Assembly (NCBI GenBank): GCA_017853455.1
Contig: JAFMJM010000035.1
Location: 1-14,691 of the forward strand
DNA length: 14,691 nucleotides
Origin: Acidimicrobiia bacterium
GTDB lineage: Bacteria > Actinomycetota > Acidimicrobiia > IMCC26256 > PALSA-555
Reading direction: 5' to 3'
Shown here: positions 6,241-12,686 of the stretch, in pieces
How positions within the stretch are numbered: the first letter of the stretch is position 1
Layout: each line of letters begins with the position of its first letter
Position numbers and translations under genes: made by a program
Notes under the pieces: generated by a model
Databases searched by the model: none
Told to the model about the DNA's origin: nothing
Seen by the model: the letters and a program-made list of their open reading frames with translations, nothing else

Positions 6241-7025
6241 GCACCGGCATCGACAACCCGGTCGAGCGGCTCACGGGGGTCTCGTACCCGCCGGAGTTCG
6301 CCACGGTCGAGGAGGAGCGCCTCCACCGCAAGCAGGTGCTCGCCGCCGGCTTCCGGCTCTTCGGCCGCTTCGGCTTCGACGAGGGGGTGGCGGGGCACAT
6401 CACCGCCCGCGACCCCGAGCGGCCCGACCACTTCTGGGTCAACCCGATGGGGATGAGCTTCTCCCACATCCGGGTGTCCGACCTGCTGCTGGTGAACGAC
6501 CGCGGCGACGTCGTCGAGGGCTCCGGGATCCTCAACGCGGCGGCGTTCGCGATCCACTCGCAGGTGCACGCGGCGCGCCCCGACGTCATGGGTGCGGCCC
6601 ACGCCCACGCCCTGCACGGCAAGGCCTGGTCGTCGTTGGGCCGGCTGATCGATCCGCTCACCCAGGACGCCTGTGCGTTCTACGAGGATCACGGGCTCTA
6701 CGACGACTTCATCGGCGTGGTCCTCGACCTCGAGGAGGGCAAGCGCATCGGTGCCGCCCTGGGCGACCACAAGGCGGTGATCCTGCGCAACCACGGGATG
6801 CTCACCGTCGGGCAGACGGTCGAGGAGGCCGTGTGGTGGTTCATCACCCTCGAGCGCACCTGCCAGGCGCAACTCCTGGCCGAGGCGGCGGGCACCCCGG
6901 TGCTGATCGACCCGGAGTACGCGCGGCTCACCCGCAAGCAGGTCGGTTCGCGCATTTCGGGTTGGTTCGCCTTCCAGCCGCTCTACGACAAGATCGCCCG
7001 CGAGCAGCCCGACCTGTTCGACTGA
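6237..7025 (+). CDS. Class II aldolase/adducin-family protein
   Basis: 262 residues with the class II aldolase head domain. A Zn2+ site is indicated by His122 and His124 in AAHAHALHGKAW and His186 in LRNHGML. The segment GRFGFDEGVAGHITARDP followed by HFWVNPMGMSFSHI is typical of a subfamily of unassigned aldolase/adducin proteins, rather than of fuculose- or ribulose-phosphate enzymes. It may cleave, form or decarboxylate a carbonyl compound, but the reaction is unproven and adducin-like members can lack activity. GTG 6237 overlaps the aldehyde dehydrogenase stop, implying coupled translation and perhaps a shared pathway: a retro-aldol release of an aldehyde for the dehydrogenase is an attractive inference. 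Confidence 0.87.
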   Translation: MSTGIDNPVERLTGVSYPPEFATVEEERLHRKQVLAAGFRLFGRFGFDEGVAGHITARDPERPDHFWVNPMGMSFSHIRVSDLLLVNDRGDVVEGSGILNAAAFAIHSQVHAARPDVMGAAHAHALHGKAWSSLGRLIDPLTQDACAFYEDHGLYDDFIGVVLDLEEGKRIGAALGDHKAVILRNHGMLTVGQTVEEAVWWFITLERTCQAQLLAEAAGTPVLIDPEYARLTRKQVGSRISGWFAFQPLYDKIAREQPDLFD

Positions 7026-7051
7026 CGCTGCGGCGGTCCGGGGTGCGGCGT

Positions 7052-7057
7052 TAGCCT
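7052..7057 (+). promoter_or_regulatory. -10 element of the SDR gene (leaderless)
   Basis: TAGCCT ends 7 nt before GTG 7065, inside the 39-base gap after the aldolase-like gene. The SDR-LLM pair can therefore be transcribed on its own even if read-through from the aldehyde dehydrogenase operon also occurs. Confidence 0.55.
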
Positions 7058-7064
7058 GCGCCCC

Positions 7065-7838
7065 GTGCTGACCCGAGACTCCGTCCTCCTCACGAACCGT
7101 GTCGCGCTGGTCACCGGTGCGGCCGTCGGCATCGGCGCGGCCAGCGCCCTCGCGCTCGCCGGGTTCGGCGCCGACGTGGCGGTGTGCGACCGCGACGAGG
7201 CCAACCTCGCCGCCACCGCCGCCGCCATCGCCGCGACCGGCCGCCGGGCCGTCACCGGCGTGCTCGACGTCCGCGACGGCGACGCCGTGCGCGACTTCGT
7301 GGGCACGGTGGTGGCCGAGCTCGGAGCCATCGACGTGTTGGTCAACAACGCGGGCGGTGGGTTCCACGCCCCGTTCCTCGAGGTCAACGACAAGGGGCAG
7401 GACGCCCTGATCCGCGAGAACTTCGCCAGCGTCACCCACTGCACCCGGGCGGTCGTCCCCCACATGCCCGAGCGGGGCGGGTCGATCGTCAACGTCACGT
7501 CGATCGAGGCCCACCGGGCCGGGCCCGGGTACGCCGTCTACTCGGCGATGAAGGCGGGGGTGGCGAGCCTCACCAAGAGCCTGGCGCTCGAGTTCGGAAC
7601 CCGGCTGATCCGGGTGAACTGCGTCGCTCCCGACGTCATCCCGACACCGGGCATCGGCGAGGTGCCGGTGCGCACGCCGCTCCCGGTCGCCGGGCACGTC
7701 GACGACGTCGCCGGAGCGGTGCTGTACCTGGCGTCCGACCTGTCGCGGTTCGTCACGGGCACCACGGTGCACGTCGACGGCGGCAACCTGGCGGCGGCCG
7801 GCTGGCACCGCCTCCCCGACGGCACCTGGAGCACCTGA
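7065..7838 (+). CDS. Short-chain dehydrogenase/reductase (SDR)
   Basis: 257 residues, the classical SDR size. The N-terminal Rossmann motif is TGAAVGIG (17-24), NNAG lies at 94-97, and the catalytic Ser146, Tyr159 and Lys163 are present (YSAMK). Asp in VCDRDE after strand 2 suggests NAD(H) rather than NADP(H). It should interconvert an alcohol and a ketone; the substrate is not evident. The end, FVTGTTVHVDGGNLAAAGWH, is a normal SDR C-terminus with a short extension. GTG 7065 follows a TAGCCT hexamer by 7 nt. Its stop shares one base with the ATG of the LLM oxidoreductase, so both are expressed together. Confidence 0.92.
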   Translation: MLTRDSVLLTNRVALVTGAAVGIGAASALALAGFGADVAVCDRDEANLAATAAAIAATGRRAVTGVLDVRDGDAVRDFVGTVVAELGAIDVLVNNAGGGFHAPFLEVNDKGQDALIRENFASVTHCTRAVVPHMPERGGSIVNVTSIEAHRAGPGYAVYSAMKAGVASLTKSLALEFGTRLIRVNCVAPDVIPTPGIGEVPVRTPLPVAGHVDDVAGAVLYLASDLSRFVTGTTVHVDGGNLAAAGWHRLPDGTWST

Positions 7839-8686
7839 TGCAGTACGGCGTCGCCCTCGGCGCGGCCAACCCCGCCTTCTTCCCCGACATCGTCGCCACG
7901 GCCGAGGGGCTCGGCTACGAGTCGGTGTGGCTGCCGGAGCACCTGATCTTCACCAACCGGATGAGCCGGTCCCCCCACCCCGGAGAGACCCATCCGCCGG
8001 TCCCGCCCGAGACGCCGATCTTCGACGCCTTCGCCTACCTGGCGTTCCTCGCCGGTCGCCACGCGCACCTGAAGTTCGGGACGCACGTGTTCAACATCGG
8101 GTTGCGGCATCCGTTCACGACGGCGCGGGCCGTGCAGACCCTCGACCTCGTCAGCGAGGGCCGGTTCCTGTTCGGGATCGGGGCGTCGTGGCTCGAGGAG
8201 GAGTGGATCGCCGCCCAGCTCGACTTCGCGTCGCGCGGTCGGCGGGTCGACGAGTGCATCGAGGTGTGCCGCCGCCTCTGGACCGAGGACTCCGTGACCC
8301 ACCACGGCGAGTTCTTCTCCTTCGAGGAGGCGGTGTTCGTCCCGAAGCCGGTGCAGTCGCCCTGGCCGCCGATCCTGGTGGGCGGGGAGTCCACCCCGGC
8401 GCTGCGCCGGGCCGCCCGGCTCGGCGACGGGTGGATCGGGATGCACCACGACCTCGAGTCGGGGGCGGCGCAGATCGCGCGGCTGCGGACGATGCTCGTC
8501 GACGAGGGGCGTGACCCCGATGCGTTCGAGTACTGCCTGGGTGCCCACATCGGCTCCGTCGACGACCTTCGGCGCTGGGAGGACCTCGGGGTCACCCGGA
8601 TGGTGTTCTCGCCGTGGCGCCGTTCCCGTGAGGCCGTCGACGGACTGAAGGCGTTCGCGGAGATGGCGGGCCTGCCGGGCCGCTGA
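7838..8686 (+). CDS. LLM-class flavin-dependent (F420-type) oxidoreductase
   Basis: 282 residues with the bacterial-luciferase-like TIM-barrel: MQYGVALGAANPAFFPDIVATAE at the N-terminus (split here as strand 1 and helix 1), ESVWLPEHL (28-36), GRFLFGIGASWLEEEW (108-123), PPILVGG (177-183) and RAARLGDGWI (191-200). It resembles the F420-dependent subfamily common in actinobacteria (TIGR03619-like), which reduces or oxidises small organic molecules with F420; FMN use cannot be excluded. The ATG overlaps the SDR stop as TGATG and has GGAG 6 nt upstream. It is the last gene of the plus-strand run and meets the acyl-CoA synthetase tail to tail, 13 bases apart. Confidence 0.9.
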   Translation: MQYGVALGAANPAFFPDIVATAEGLGYESVWLPEHLIFTNRMSRSPHPGETHPPVPPETPIFDAFAYLAFLAGRHAHLKFGTHVFNIGLRHPFTTARAVQTLDLVSEGRFLFGIGASWLEEEWIAAQLDFASRGRRVDECIEVCRRLWTEDSVTHHGEFFSFEEAVFVPKPVQSPWPPILVGGESTPALRRAARLGDGWIGMHHDLESGAAQIARLRTMLVDEGRDPDAFEYCLGAHIGSVDDLRRWEDLGVTRMVFSPWRRSREAVDGLKAFAEMAGLPGR

Positions 8687-8703
8687 GGCGGCCGCGGCCT
8701 CAG
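8683..8703. terminator. Hairpin embracing both stop codons of convergent genes
   Basis: CTGAGGC (8683-8689) pairs perfectly with GCCTCAG (8697-8703) around GGCCGCG. The LLM stop (8684-8686) and the synthetase stop (8700-8702, minus strand) lie within the arms. Three of the seven pairs follow automatically from opposing TGA stops; the rest do not. No U-tract. Plausible bidirectional transcript end. Confidence 0.4.
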
Positions 8704-10202
8704 TCGCTGAGCTCGGTCAGCAGCACCCGGCGGAGCAGCTTGCCCGTCTCGGTGTGCGGCAGCTCGGTGCGGAACTCCACCCGGTCGGGCGTCTTGGAGG
8801 TGCGGAGGTGGCCGCGGGCGAACTCCCGGAGCCCTTCGGCGTCGGGCTCGTGGCCGGGCCGCAGCACGACCACGGCGGCGATGATCTGACCCCACTCCTC
8901 GTCGGGGAGACCGAGCACCGCGACGTCGGCCACGGCGTCGTGGGTGCGCAGCACCTCCTCGATCTCGGCCGGAGCGATGTTCTCGCCGCCACGGATGATG
9001 GTGTCGTCGGCGCGACCCTCGATGAACACGAAACCCTCGGTGTCGATCCAGGCCCGGTCGCGGGTGGCGAACCAGCCGTCGTCGTCGACCGCGGCCGCCC
9101 GGCCGACGTACTCGCCCGAGACCTGCGGCCCGCGCAGGTACAACTCGCCGACCTCGCCCGTCGGGAGCGCCTCGCCGTCGATGCCGCGGATCTGCGCCTC
9201 GATGTCGGGCACCAGCTGGCCGGCCGAGCCCAGACGGGCGCGCACGGCGGGGTCGCTGCTGGCTGCCGCCTCGCGGTGGGCGTCGGGGCCGAGCACGGCG
9301 ACGGTGGAGCTGGTCTCGGTGAGGCCGTAGGCGTTGACGAAGTCGGTGGTGGGGAACAGGGCCAGGGCGCGCTCGATGATCCGCTGGGGCATCGGCGCTC
9401 CGCCGTAGGCGAGGGAGCGCAGGGTGGGCACCGCGGCGTCGGGGGCGCCGATCTCGTCGAGGTACTCGACCACCCGGGCGAGCATCGTCGGGACGACCAG
9501 GGCGTGGGTGATGCCCTCGTCGCGCACGGTGGCCAGCCAGTCCTGGGGGGTGAACGCGGTGAGGTGCACCACCCGCCGGCCGGCGTAGAGGTTCGAGACC
9601 GTGTTGGACACGCCGGCGATGTGGTACGGCGGGACGCTCACCAGGCTGGCGGCGTCCGGGTCGGCGCTCGCGAACTCGACCGTCGTCATGACGTACGAGG
9701 TGAGGTGGCGGTGCCGCAGGATCGCGGCCTTGGGGGCGGCCGTGGTGCCCGACGTGTAGAGGAGGAGCGCGATGCCCTCGGGGTCGAACGGCTCGGGGCC
9801 GGGGTCGCCCGCCGTGGCGGGGTCGGTCCGGTCGAGCCACTCGGCCGGGCTCATCCGCACGCGACCGGCGTCGCCCACGAGCTCCTGGGCGGACTCCTCG
9901 ACGATCACGGCGGCGTCGGGGTGGTGGGCGAGGAGCTGGTGCATCTGCTCGGCACCGAGGCGGTAGTTGATCGGTACCAACGGGATCTCGGCCCGGGCGG
10001 CGGCGAACAGCGCCACCGGGAACTCGGGACCGTTGGGGGCGACGTAGACGAGCGAGTCGACGCCGAGGTCGCGCAGGACCGCCGCACCGGCGTCGGCGCG
10101 GGCCTTGAGGTCGCCGTAGGTCACACCGCGCGCGGCGGTTCCGAAGGCCGTGCGGTCGTCGAAGCCGGCCGCGGCCATGTCGAGGAGCATCGTGAGGTTC
10201 AT
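8700..10202 (-). CDS. AMP-forming acyl-CoA synthetase / CoA ligase
   Basis: 500 residues of the ANL adenylating superfamily. It activates a carboxylic acid with ATP and CoA. Motifs in order: the P-loop-like YTSGTTAAPKAA (149-160), AYGLTETSS (291-299), WFATRDRAWID (377-387, core A8, with Arg where Gly of TGD is common), the hinge GRADDTIIRGGENIAP (396-411) and the catalytic lysine Lys488 in TETGKLLRR. The overall form resembles actinobacterial FadD-like ligases for medium-sized or cyclic acids rather than acetyl-CoA synthetase. ATG 10202 has GGAGAG about 5 nt upstream. It lies 37 bases after the hot-dog dehydratase half, with a small hairpin between, and is most likely co-transcribed with it. 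Confidence 0.92.
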   Translation of the reverse strand: MNLTMLLDMAAAGFDDRTAFGTAARGVTYGDLKARADAGAAVLRDLGVDSLVYVAPNGPEFPVALFAAARAEIPLVPINYRLGAEQMHQLLAHHPDAAVIVEESAQELVGDAGRVRMSPAEWLDRTDPATAGDPGPEPFDPEGIALLLYTSGTTAAPKAAILRHRHLTSYVMTTVEFASADPDAASLVSVPPYHIAGVSNTVSNLYAGRRVVHLTAFTPQDWLATVRDEGITHALVVPTMLARVVEYLDEIGAPDAAVPTLRSLAYGGAPMPQRIIERALALFPTTDFVNAYGLTETSSTVAVLGPDAHREAAASSDPAVRARLGSAGQLVPDIEAQIRGIDGEALPTGEVGELYLRGPQVSGEYVGRAAAVDDDGWFATRDRAWIDTEGFVFIEGRADDTIIRGGENIAPAEIEEVLRTHDAVADVAVLGLPDEEWGQIIAAVVVLRPGHEPDAEGLREFARGHLRTSKTPDRVEFRTELPHTETGKLLRRVLLTELSD

Positions 10203-10214
10203 CGGGGCTCTCCG

Positions 10215-10230
10215 CCGGCGGGTTCGCCGG
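10215..10230 (-). other. Short intercistronic hairpin
   Basis: CCGGCG (10215-10220) and CGCCGG (10225-10230) form a 6-bp stem with a 4-nt loop inside the 37-base gap between the dehydratase-like gene and the acyl-CoA synthetase. It could stabilise the upstream mRNA or reduce downstream expression. It sits just before the synthetase Shine-Dalgarno. Confidence 0.35.
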
Positions 10231-10239
10231 AGTCGGTGG

Positions 10240-10710
10240 TCAGTCCTGCTTGGGCGGACGCACGTTGACGATCATGGTGAAGATCGTCTTGACGACCGGG
10301 TCGCCGCTCGCGGCGTCGCGCCAGTCGGTCTCGGAGACGTAGAACTCCATCTTGCCGCCGTTGGAGCGTTCCTTCTCGTAGACGTCGGTGATGGTGGTGA
10401 CGCCCTCGAGGCGGTCGCCCACCCGGGGCATGCGGGTGTAGACGAACTCCTGCTCACCGTGGAGGATGAGCCGGCCGGGACCGCGCAGCTTCTCGACCGG
10501 CAGGCCGGCGGCGCCGCCGGTGCCCATCGAGCCCCAGAAGGGCATCACGAACGGGAACGTCGGGGGCACCGGACCGCCGGGCTCGTCGCTCCGGTAGGCG
10601 GGGTCGTCGTCCATGAGGGCGTCGGCGAAGACCCGCACCGGGCCCCGCTCGATGACCACCGTCACGGGGTCGCTGACCTGTCCCTTGAGCTCGGTGAGTG
10701 CCACGGACAT
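10240..10710 (-). CDS. MaoC-like hot-dog protein (FAS1-type dehydratase N-terminal domain)
   Basis: 156 residues forming one hot-dog domain. VPPTFPFVMPF (48-58) and LHGEQEFVYTRMPRVGD (83-99) are typical of the MaoC_dehydrat_N/FAS1-like half that includes mycobacterial HadA and HadC. In those systems this half binds the acyl chain while a MaoC/HadB partner supplies the catalytic Asp-His; no such partner gene is visible here. A 2-enoyl-CoA hydratase role, probably in a heterodimer, is inferred. ATG 10710 has AGGAG only 2 nt upstream, so GTG 10704, two codons later with 8 nt spacing, is a realistic alternative. First gene of the operon with the acyl-CoA synthetase, and divergent from the thiolase. 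Confidence 0.82.
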   Translation of the reverse strand: MSVALTELKGQVSDPVTVVIERGPVRVFADALMDDDPAYRSDEPGGPVPPTFPFVMPFWGSMGTGGAAGLPVEKLRGPGRLILHGEQEFVYTRMPRVGDRLEGVTTITDVYEKERSNGGKMEFYVSETDWRDAASGDPVVKTIFTMIVNVRPPKQD

Positions 10711-10733
10711 CGCTCCTGGTCTGCTCGTCCGTC

Positions 10734-10762
10734 GGATCGCGGGTCGCCGGATCGACGGGTCG
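10734..10762. repeat. Two imperfect direct repeats in the dehydratase leader
   Basis: GGATCGCGGGTCG (10734-10746) and GGATCGACGGGTCG (10749-10762) differ by one inserted A and are 15 bases apart. They lie in the 193-base divergent region and could be a direct-repeat operator; chance duplication in GC-rich DNA is the alternative. Confidence 0.3.
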
Positions 10763-10769
10763 TCGGGGA

Positions 10770-10785
10770 CGGGCCGGGAGGCCCG
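10770..10785 (-). other. Hairpin near the 5' end of the dehydratase transcript
   Basis: CGGGCC (10770-10775) pairs with GGCCCG (10780-10785) around a 4-nt loop. If transcription starts about 10789 on the minus strand, this stem is at the very 5' end of the mRNA, where it could protect the transcript or serve control. Confidence 0.3.
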
Positions 10786-10796
10786 ATCGGTGCGTC

Positions 10797-10802
10797 AACC
10801 TA
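10797..10802 (-). promoter_or_regulatory. Possible -10 of the dehydratase/acyl-CoA synthetase operon
   Basis: TAGGTT on the minus strand fits TANNNT and would start transcription near 10789, leaving a leader of about 80 nt. It is the only good -10-like hexamer I see upstream of this operon. Confidence 0.4.
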
Positions 10803-10841
10803 GCCGCGGGTGCGGGCCCGTCGCCGGTCCGCGGGCGGGGT

Positions 10842-10847
10842 TACCCT
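10842..10847 (+). promoter_or_regulatory. Possible -10 of the thiolase gene
   Basis: TACCCT fits TANNNT. Transcription from about 10854 would give a leader of about 50 nt that contains the 10860-10878 hairpin and a Shine-Dalgarno at 10889-10894. Confidence 0.4.
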
Positions 10848-10859
10848 CGCCGTCCGAGC

Positions 10860-10878
10860 CCCCGCCCGCCGGGCGGGG
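10860..10878 (+). other. 8-bp GC hairpin in the thiolase leader
   Basis: CCCCGCCC (10860-10867) pairs perfectly with GGGCGGGG (10871-10878) around GCC. It lies 10 bases upstream of the GGGAGG ribosome site. Such a stable stem may affect translation or attenuate transcription. Confidence 0.4.
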
Positions 10879-10903
10879 CGCCGCGAACGGGAGGAACCGG
10901 AAC

Positions 10904-12079
10904 ATGGCCGACGTGGTGATCGTGGCGGCGGCCCGGACCGCCATCGGGACGGCCCGCCGGGGCTCCCTGACGTCGTTCGACGCCTTCGACCTCGGGCGCA
11001 TCGCCGTCGGGGCGGCCCTCGACCGGTCGGGGGTGCCGGCTGCCGACGTCGACGACCTGGTGCTGGGCGAGGTCCTGCAGGGTGGGGGCGACATCGCCCG
11101 CCACGTGGCGGTCGACCTGGGCCTGATCCACGTGCCCGGCCTGGCCCACAACCGGCACTGCGCCTCGGGGATGGCCGCCGTGCAGACCGCCGCGGCCGGG
11201 GTGGCGGCCGGCATGGACCGGGTGGTGGTCGCCGGCGGGACGGAGAGCATCACCCACTCGCCCCAGGTGTTCGAGAGACTGCCGGGCGCGTACGGCGGGG
11301 TACGCCCGTGGATGTCGCCGAGCCATCCGCCCACCCCGGACGCGCCGGTCATGGACATGTCGATCACGGTGGGCTGGAACACCGCCCAGCGCTGTGGCAT
11401 CACCCGCGAGGAGCAGGACGAGTGGGCGTACCACTCGCACCTCCGGGCGATCGCCGCCACCGACGAGGGCCGGCTGCGCGACGAGATCGTGCCGGTCGAG
11501 GTCCCGGTCGGCAAGGGCGAGACCCGCACCTTCGACGTCGACGAGCACCCGCGCCGCACCACGACCCTCGAGTCGCTGGCGGCCCTGGCGCCGTTGCACC
11601 CGGAGATCCCCGGGTTCTCGGTCACGGCGGGGAACTCGTCCGGACTCAACGACGCGGCGTGCGCCCTGGTCCTCACGAGCCGCGAGTACGCGGCGGCCCA
11701 TGGGCTCGAGCCACTCGCCACCGTCCGCTCGTGGGCGTCGGCGGGCGTTCCGCCGGCGGAGACCGGCCTCGGCCCGACGGTCGCGGTGCCGAAGGCCCTC
11801 GACCGTGCCGGACTCGATGTCGCCGACGTGGCCCTCGCCGAGATCAACGAGGCGTTCGCGTCGATGGCGGTGGCGAGCAGCCGGATCCTGGGGCTCGACC
11901 ACTCGATCGTCAACGTCAACGGCAGCGGCTGCAGCCTCGGGCACCCGGTCGGTGCCACCGGTGCCCGGATGATCATCACCCTGGCCCACGAGCTGCGGCG
12001 CCGGGGTGGGGGGATCGGGGTCGCCTCGATGTGTGCCGGTGGCGGCATGGGGTCGGCGACGGTCATCGAGGTGGCCTGA
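10904..12079 (+). CDS. Thiolase (acetyl-CoA acyltransferase family)
   Basis: 391 residues, standard for a biosynthetic or degradative thiolase. All catalytic parts are visible: nucleophile Cys86 in NRHCASGMAA, the INEAFA motif, His347 in GSGCSLGHPVGATGAR, and Cys377 in SMCAGGGMG. It should cleave 3-ketoacyl-CoA with CoA or perform the reverse condensation. Gly-Ser-Gly-Cys replaces the commoner GGAIA before GHP, a variation consistent with a paralogue of changed acyl specificity. ATG 10904 has GGGAGG 9 nt upstream. It is transcribed away from the dehydratase/acyl-CoA synthetase operon across a 193-base shared control region, so co-regulation in one beta-oxidation-like pathway is likely. Confidence 0.93.
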   Translation: MADVVIVAAARTAIGTARRGSLTSFDAFDLGRIAVGAALDRSGVPAADVDDLVLGEVLQGGGDIARHVAVDLGLIHVPGLAHNRHCASGMAAVQTAAAGVAAGMDRVVVAGGTESITHSPQVFERLPGAYGGVRPWMSPSHPPTPDAPVMDMSITVGWNTAQRCGITREEQDEWAYHSHLRAIAATDEGRLRDEIVPVEVPVGKGETRTFDVDEHPRRTTTLESLAALAPLHPEIPGFSVTAGNSSGLNDAACALVLTSREYAAAHGLEPLATVRSWASAGVPPAETGLGPTVAVPKALDRAGLDVADVALAEINEAFASMAVASSRILGLDHSIVNVNGSGCSLGHPVGATGARMIITLAHELRRRGGGIGVASMCAGGGMGSATVIEVA

Positions 12080-12083
12080 CCGA

Positions 12084-12112
12084 CCATGCGCGCCGGGTGC
12101 GGCGCGCCGTGG
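12084..12112 (+). terminator. GC-rich hairpin after the thiolase gene
   Basis: GCGCGCC (12088-12094) pairs with GGCGCGC (12101-12107) around a 6-nt loop; after a small internal loop CCA (12084-12086) pairs with TGG (12110-12112). It begins 4 bases past the thiolase stop and ends directly against the -10 of the next gene. No U-tract; likely a U-less terminator. Confidence 0.45.
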
Positions 12113-12118
12113 TGCAAT
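12113..12118 (+). promoter_or_regulatory. Possible -10 of the haem-binding protein gene (leaderless)
   Basis: TGCAAT ends 7 nt before ATG 12126. Its second base deviates from TANNNT, but the spacing equals that of the other leaderless genes here. Confidence 0.4.
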
Positions 12119-12125
12119 CACGGGC

Positions 12126-12611
12126 ATGCGTCTGCTGCTCGGCCCGTTCCGCTGGCTGGTCACCCTGATCGTGGCCTTCGTCCTGTTCGGCGCCGCGCAG
12201 CTCGTGCCGTACCGCGTCGACGACCCGCCGGTCGTCGCCGAACCGCGGTGGAACGACCCCGCGACCCGGACGCTGGCGGTCGTCGCCTGCTTCGACTGTC
12301 ACAGCAACGAATCGCATCCGTACGCCTGGGAGAAGATCGCTCCGCTCTCGTGGTGGATCACCAACCACGTGAAGGAGGGCCGGTCGGCCCTGAACTTCTC
12401 CGAGTGGGGCACGGCGCAGCAGGGACGCGCGAATCCGGACGAGATCGTCGAATCGGTGCGCAACGGGTCGATGCCGCCCAACTTCTACACGTGGTTGGGA
12501 CTCCACGGTGACGCCAAGCTCACGCCCGCCGAGCGCACCCAGTTGGCCGACGGGCTGGCCGCCACCCTTGCGGCCGACCCGGGGACCCCGTCGGCGGGTG
12601 GCGGCGACTGA
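12126..12611 (+). CDS. Membrane-anchored CxxCH haem-binding-domain protein
   Basis: 161 residues. Residues 1-30 form a signal anchor with a hydrophobic core (WLVTLIVAFVLFGAAQL), placing the rest outside the membrane. The c-type haem motif is CFDCH (Cys55, Cys58, His59), followed by the conserved HPYAWEKIAPLSWWITNHV, EGRSALNFSEW and NGSMPP blocks of the Haem_bd family. Met116 of MPP may be the second axial ligand (inference). It should be a small extracytoplasmic cytochrome; its electron partners are unknown and it needs c-type cytochrome maturation encoded elsewhere. ATG 12126 follows a -10-like hexamer by 7 nt and fits the signal-anchor start. It stands alone between two terminator-like hairpins. 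Confidence 0.9.
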   Translation: MRLLLGPFRWLVTLIVAFVLFGAAQLVPYRVDDPPVVAEPRWNDPATRTLAVVACFDCHSNESHPYAWEKIAPLSWWITNHVKEGRSALNFSEWGTAQQGRANPDEIVESVRNGSMPPNFYTWLGLHGDAKLTPAERTQLADGLAATLAADPGTPSAGGGD

Positions 12612-12647
12612 GCCGACGACCGGACCCGTCGGTCCGGCGCCGTCGGC
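12612..12647 (+). terminator. Two-part hairpin directly after the haem gene stop
   Basis: GCCGACG (12612-12618) pairs with CGTCGGC (12641-12647), and inside it CCGGAC (12620-12625) pairs with GTCCGG (12632-12637). It starts at the first base after the stop codon. No U-tract follows. Probable transcript end. Confidence 0.45.
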
Positions 12648-12673
12648 CCCGCGACGCGACGCGTGGCCGGCAC

Positions 12674-12679
12674 TACATT
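12674..12679 (+). promoter_or_regulatory. -10 element of the HisN-like gene (leaderless)
   Basis: TACATT fits TANNNT well and ends 7 nt before GTG 12687. It decides this start against an in-frame start 8 codons upstream. Confidence 0.6.
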
Positions 12680-12686
12680 CCTGCGG

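Noticed and set aside
8035..9840. A 601-codon minus-strand frame overlapping the acyl-CoA synthetase and LLM genes
   Set aside because: It is an out-of-frame, Arg/Pro-rich reading of the acyl-CoA synthetase and then antisense to the LLM gene; no domain is recognisable.
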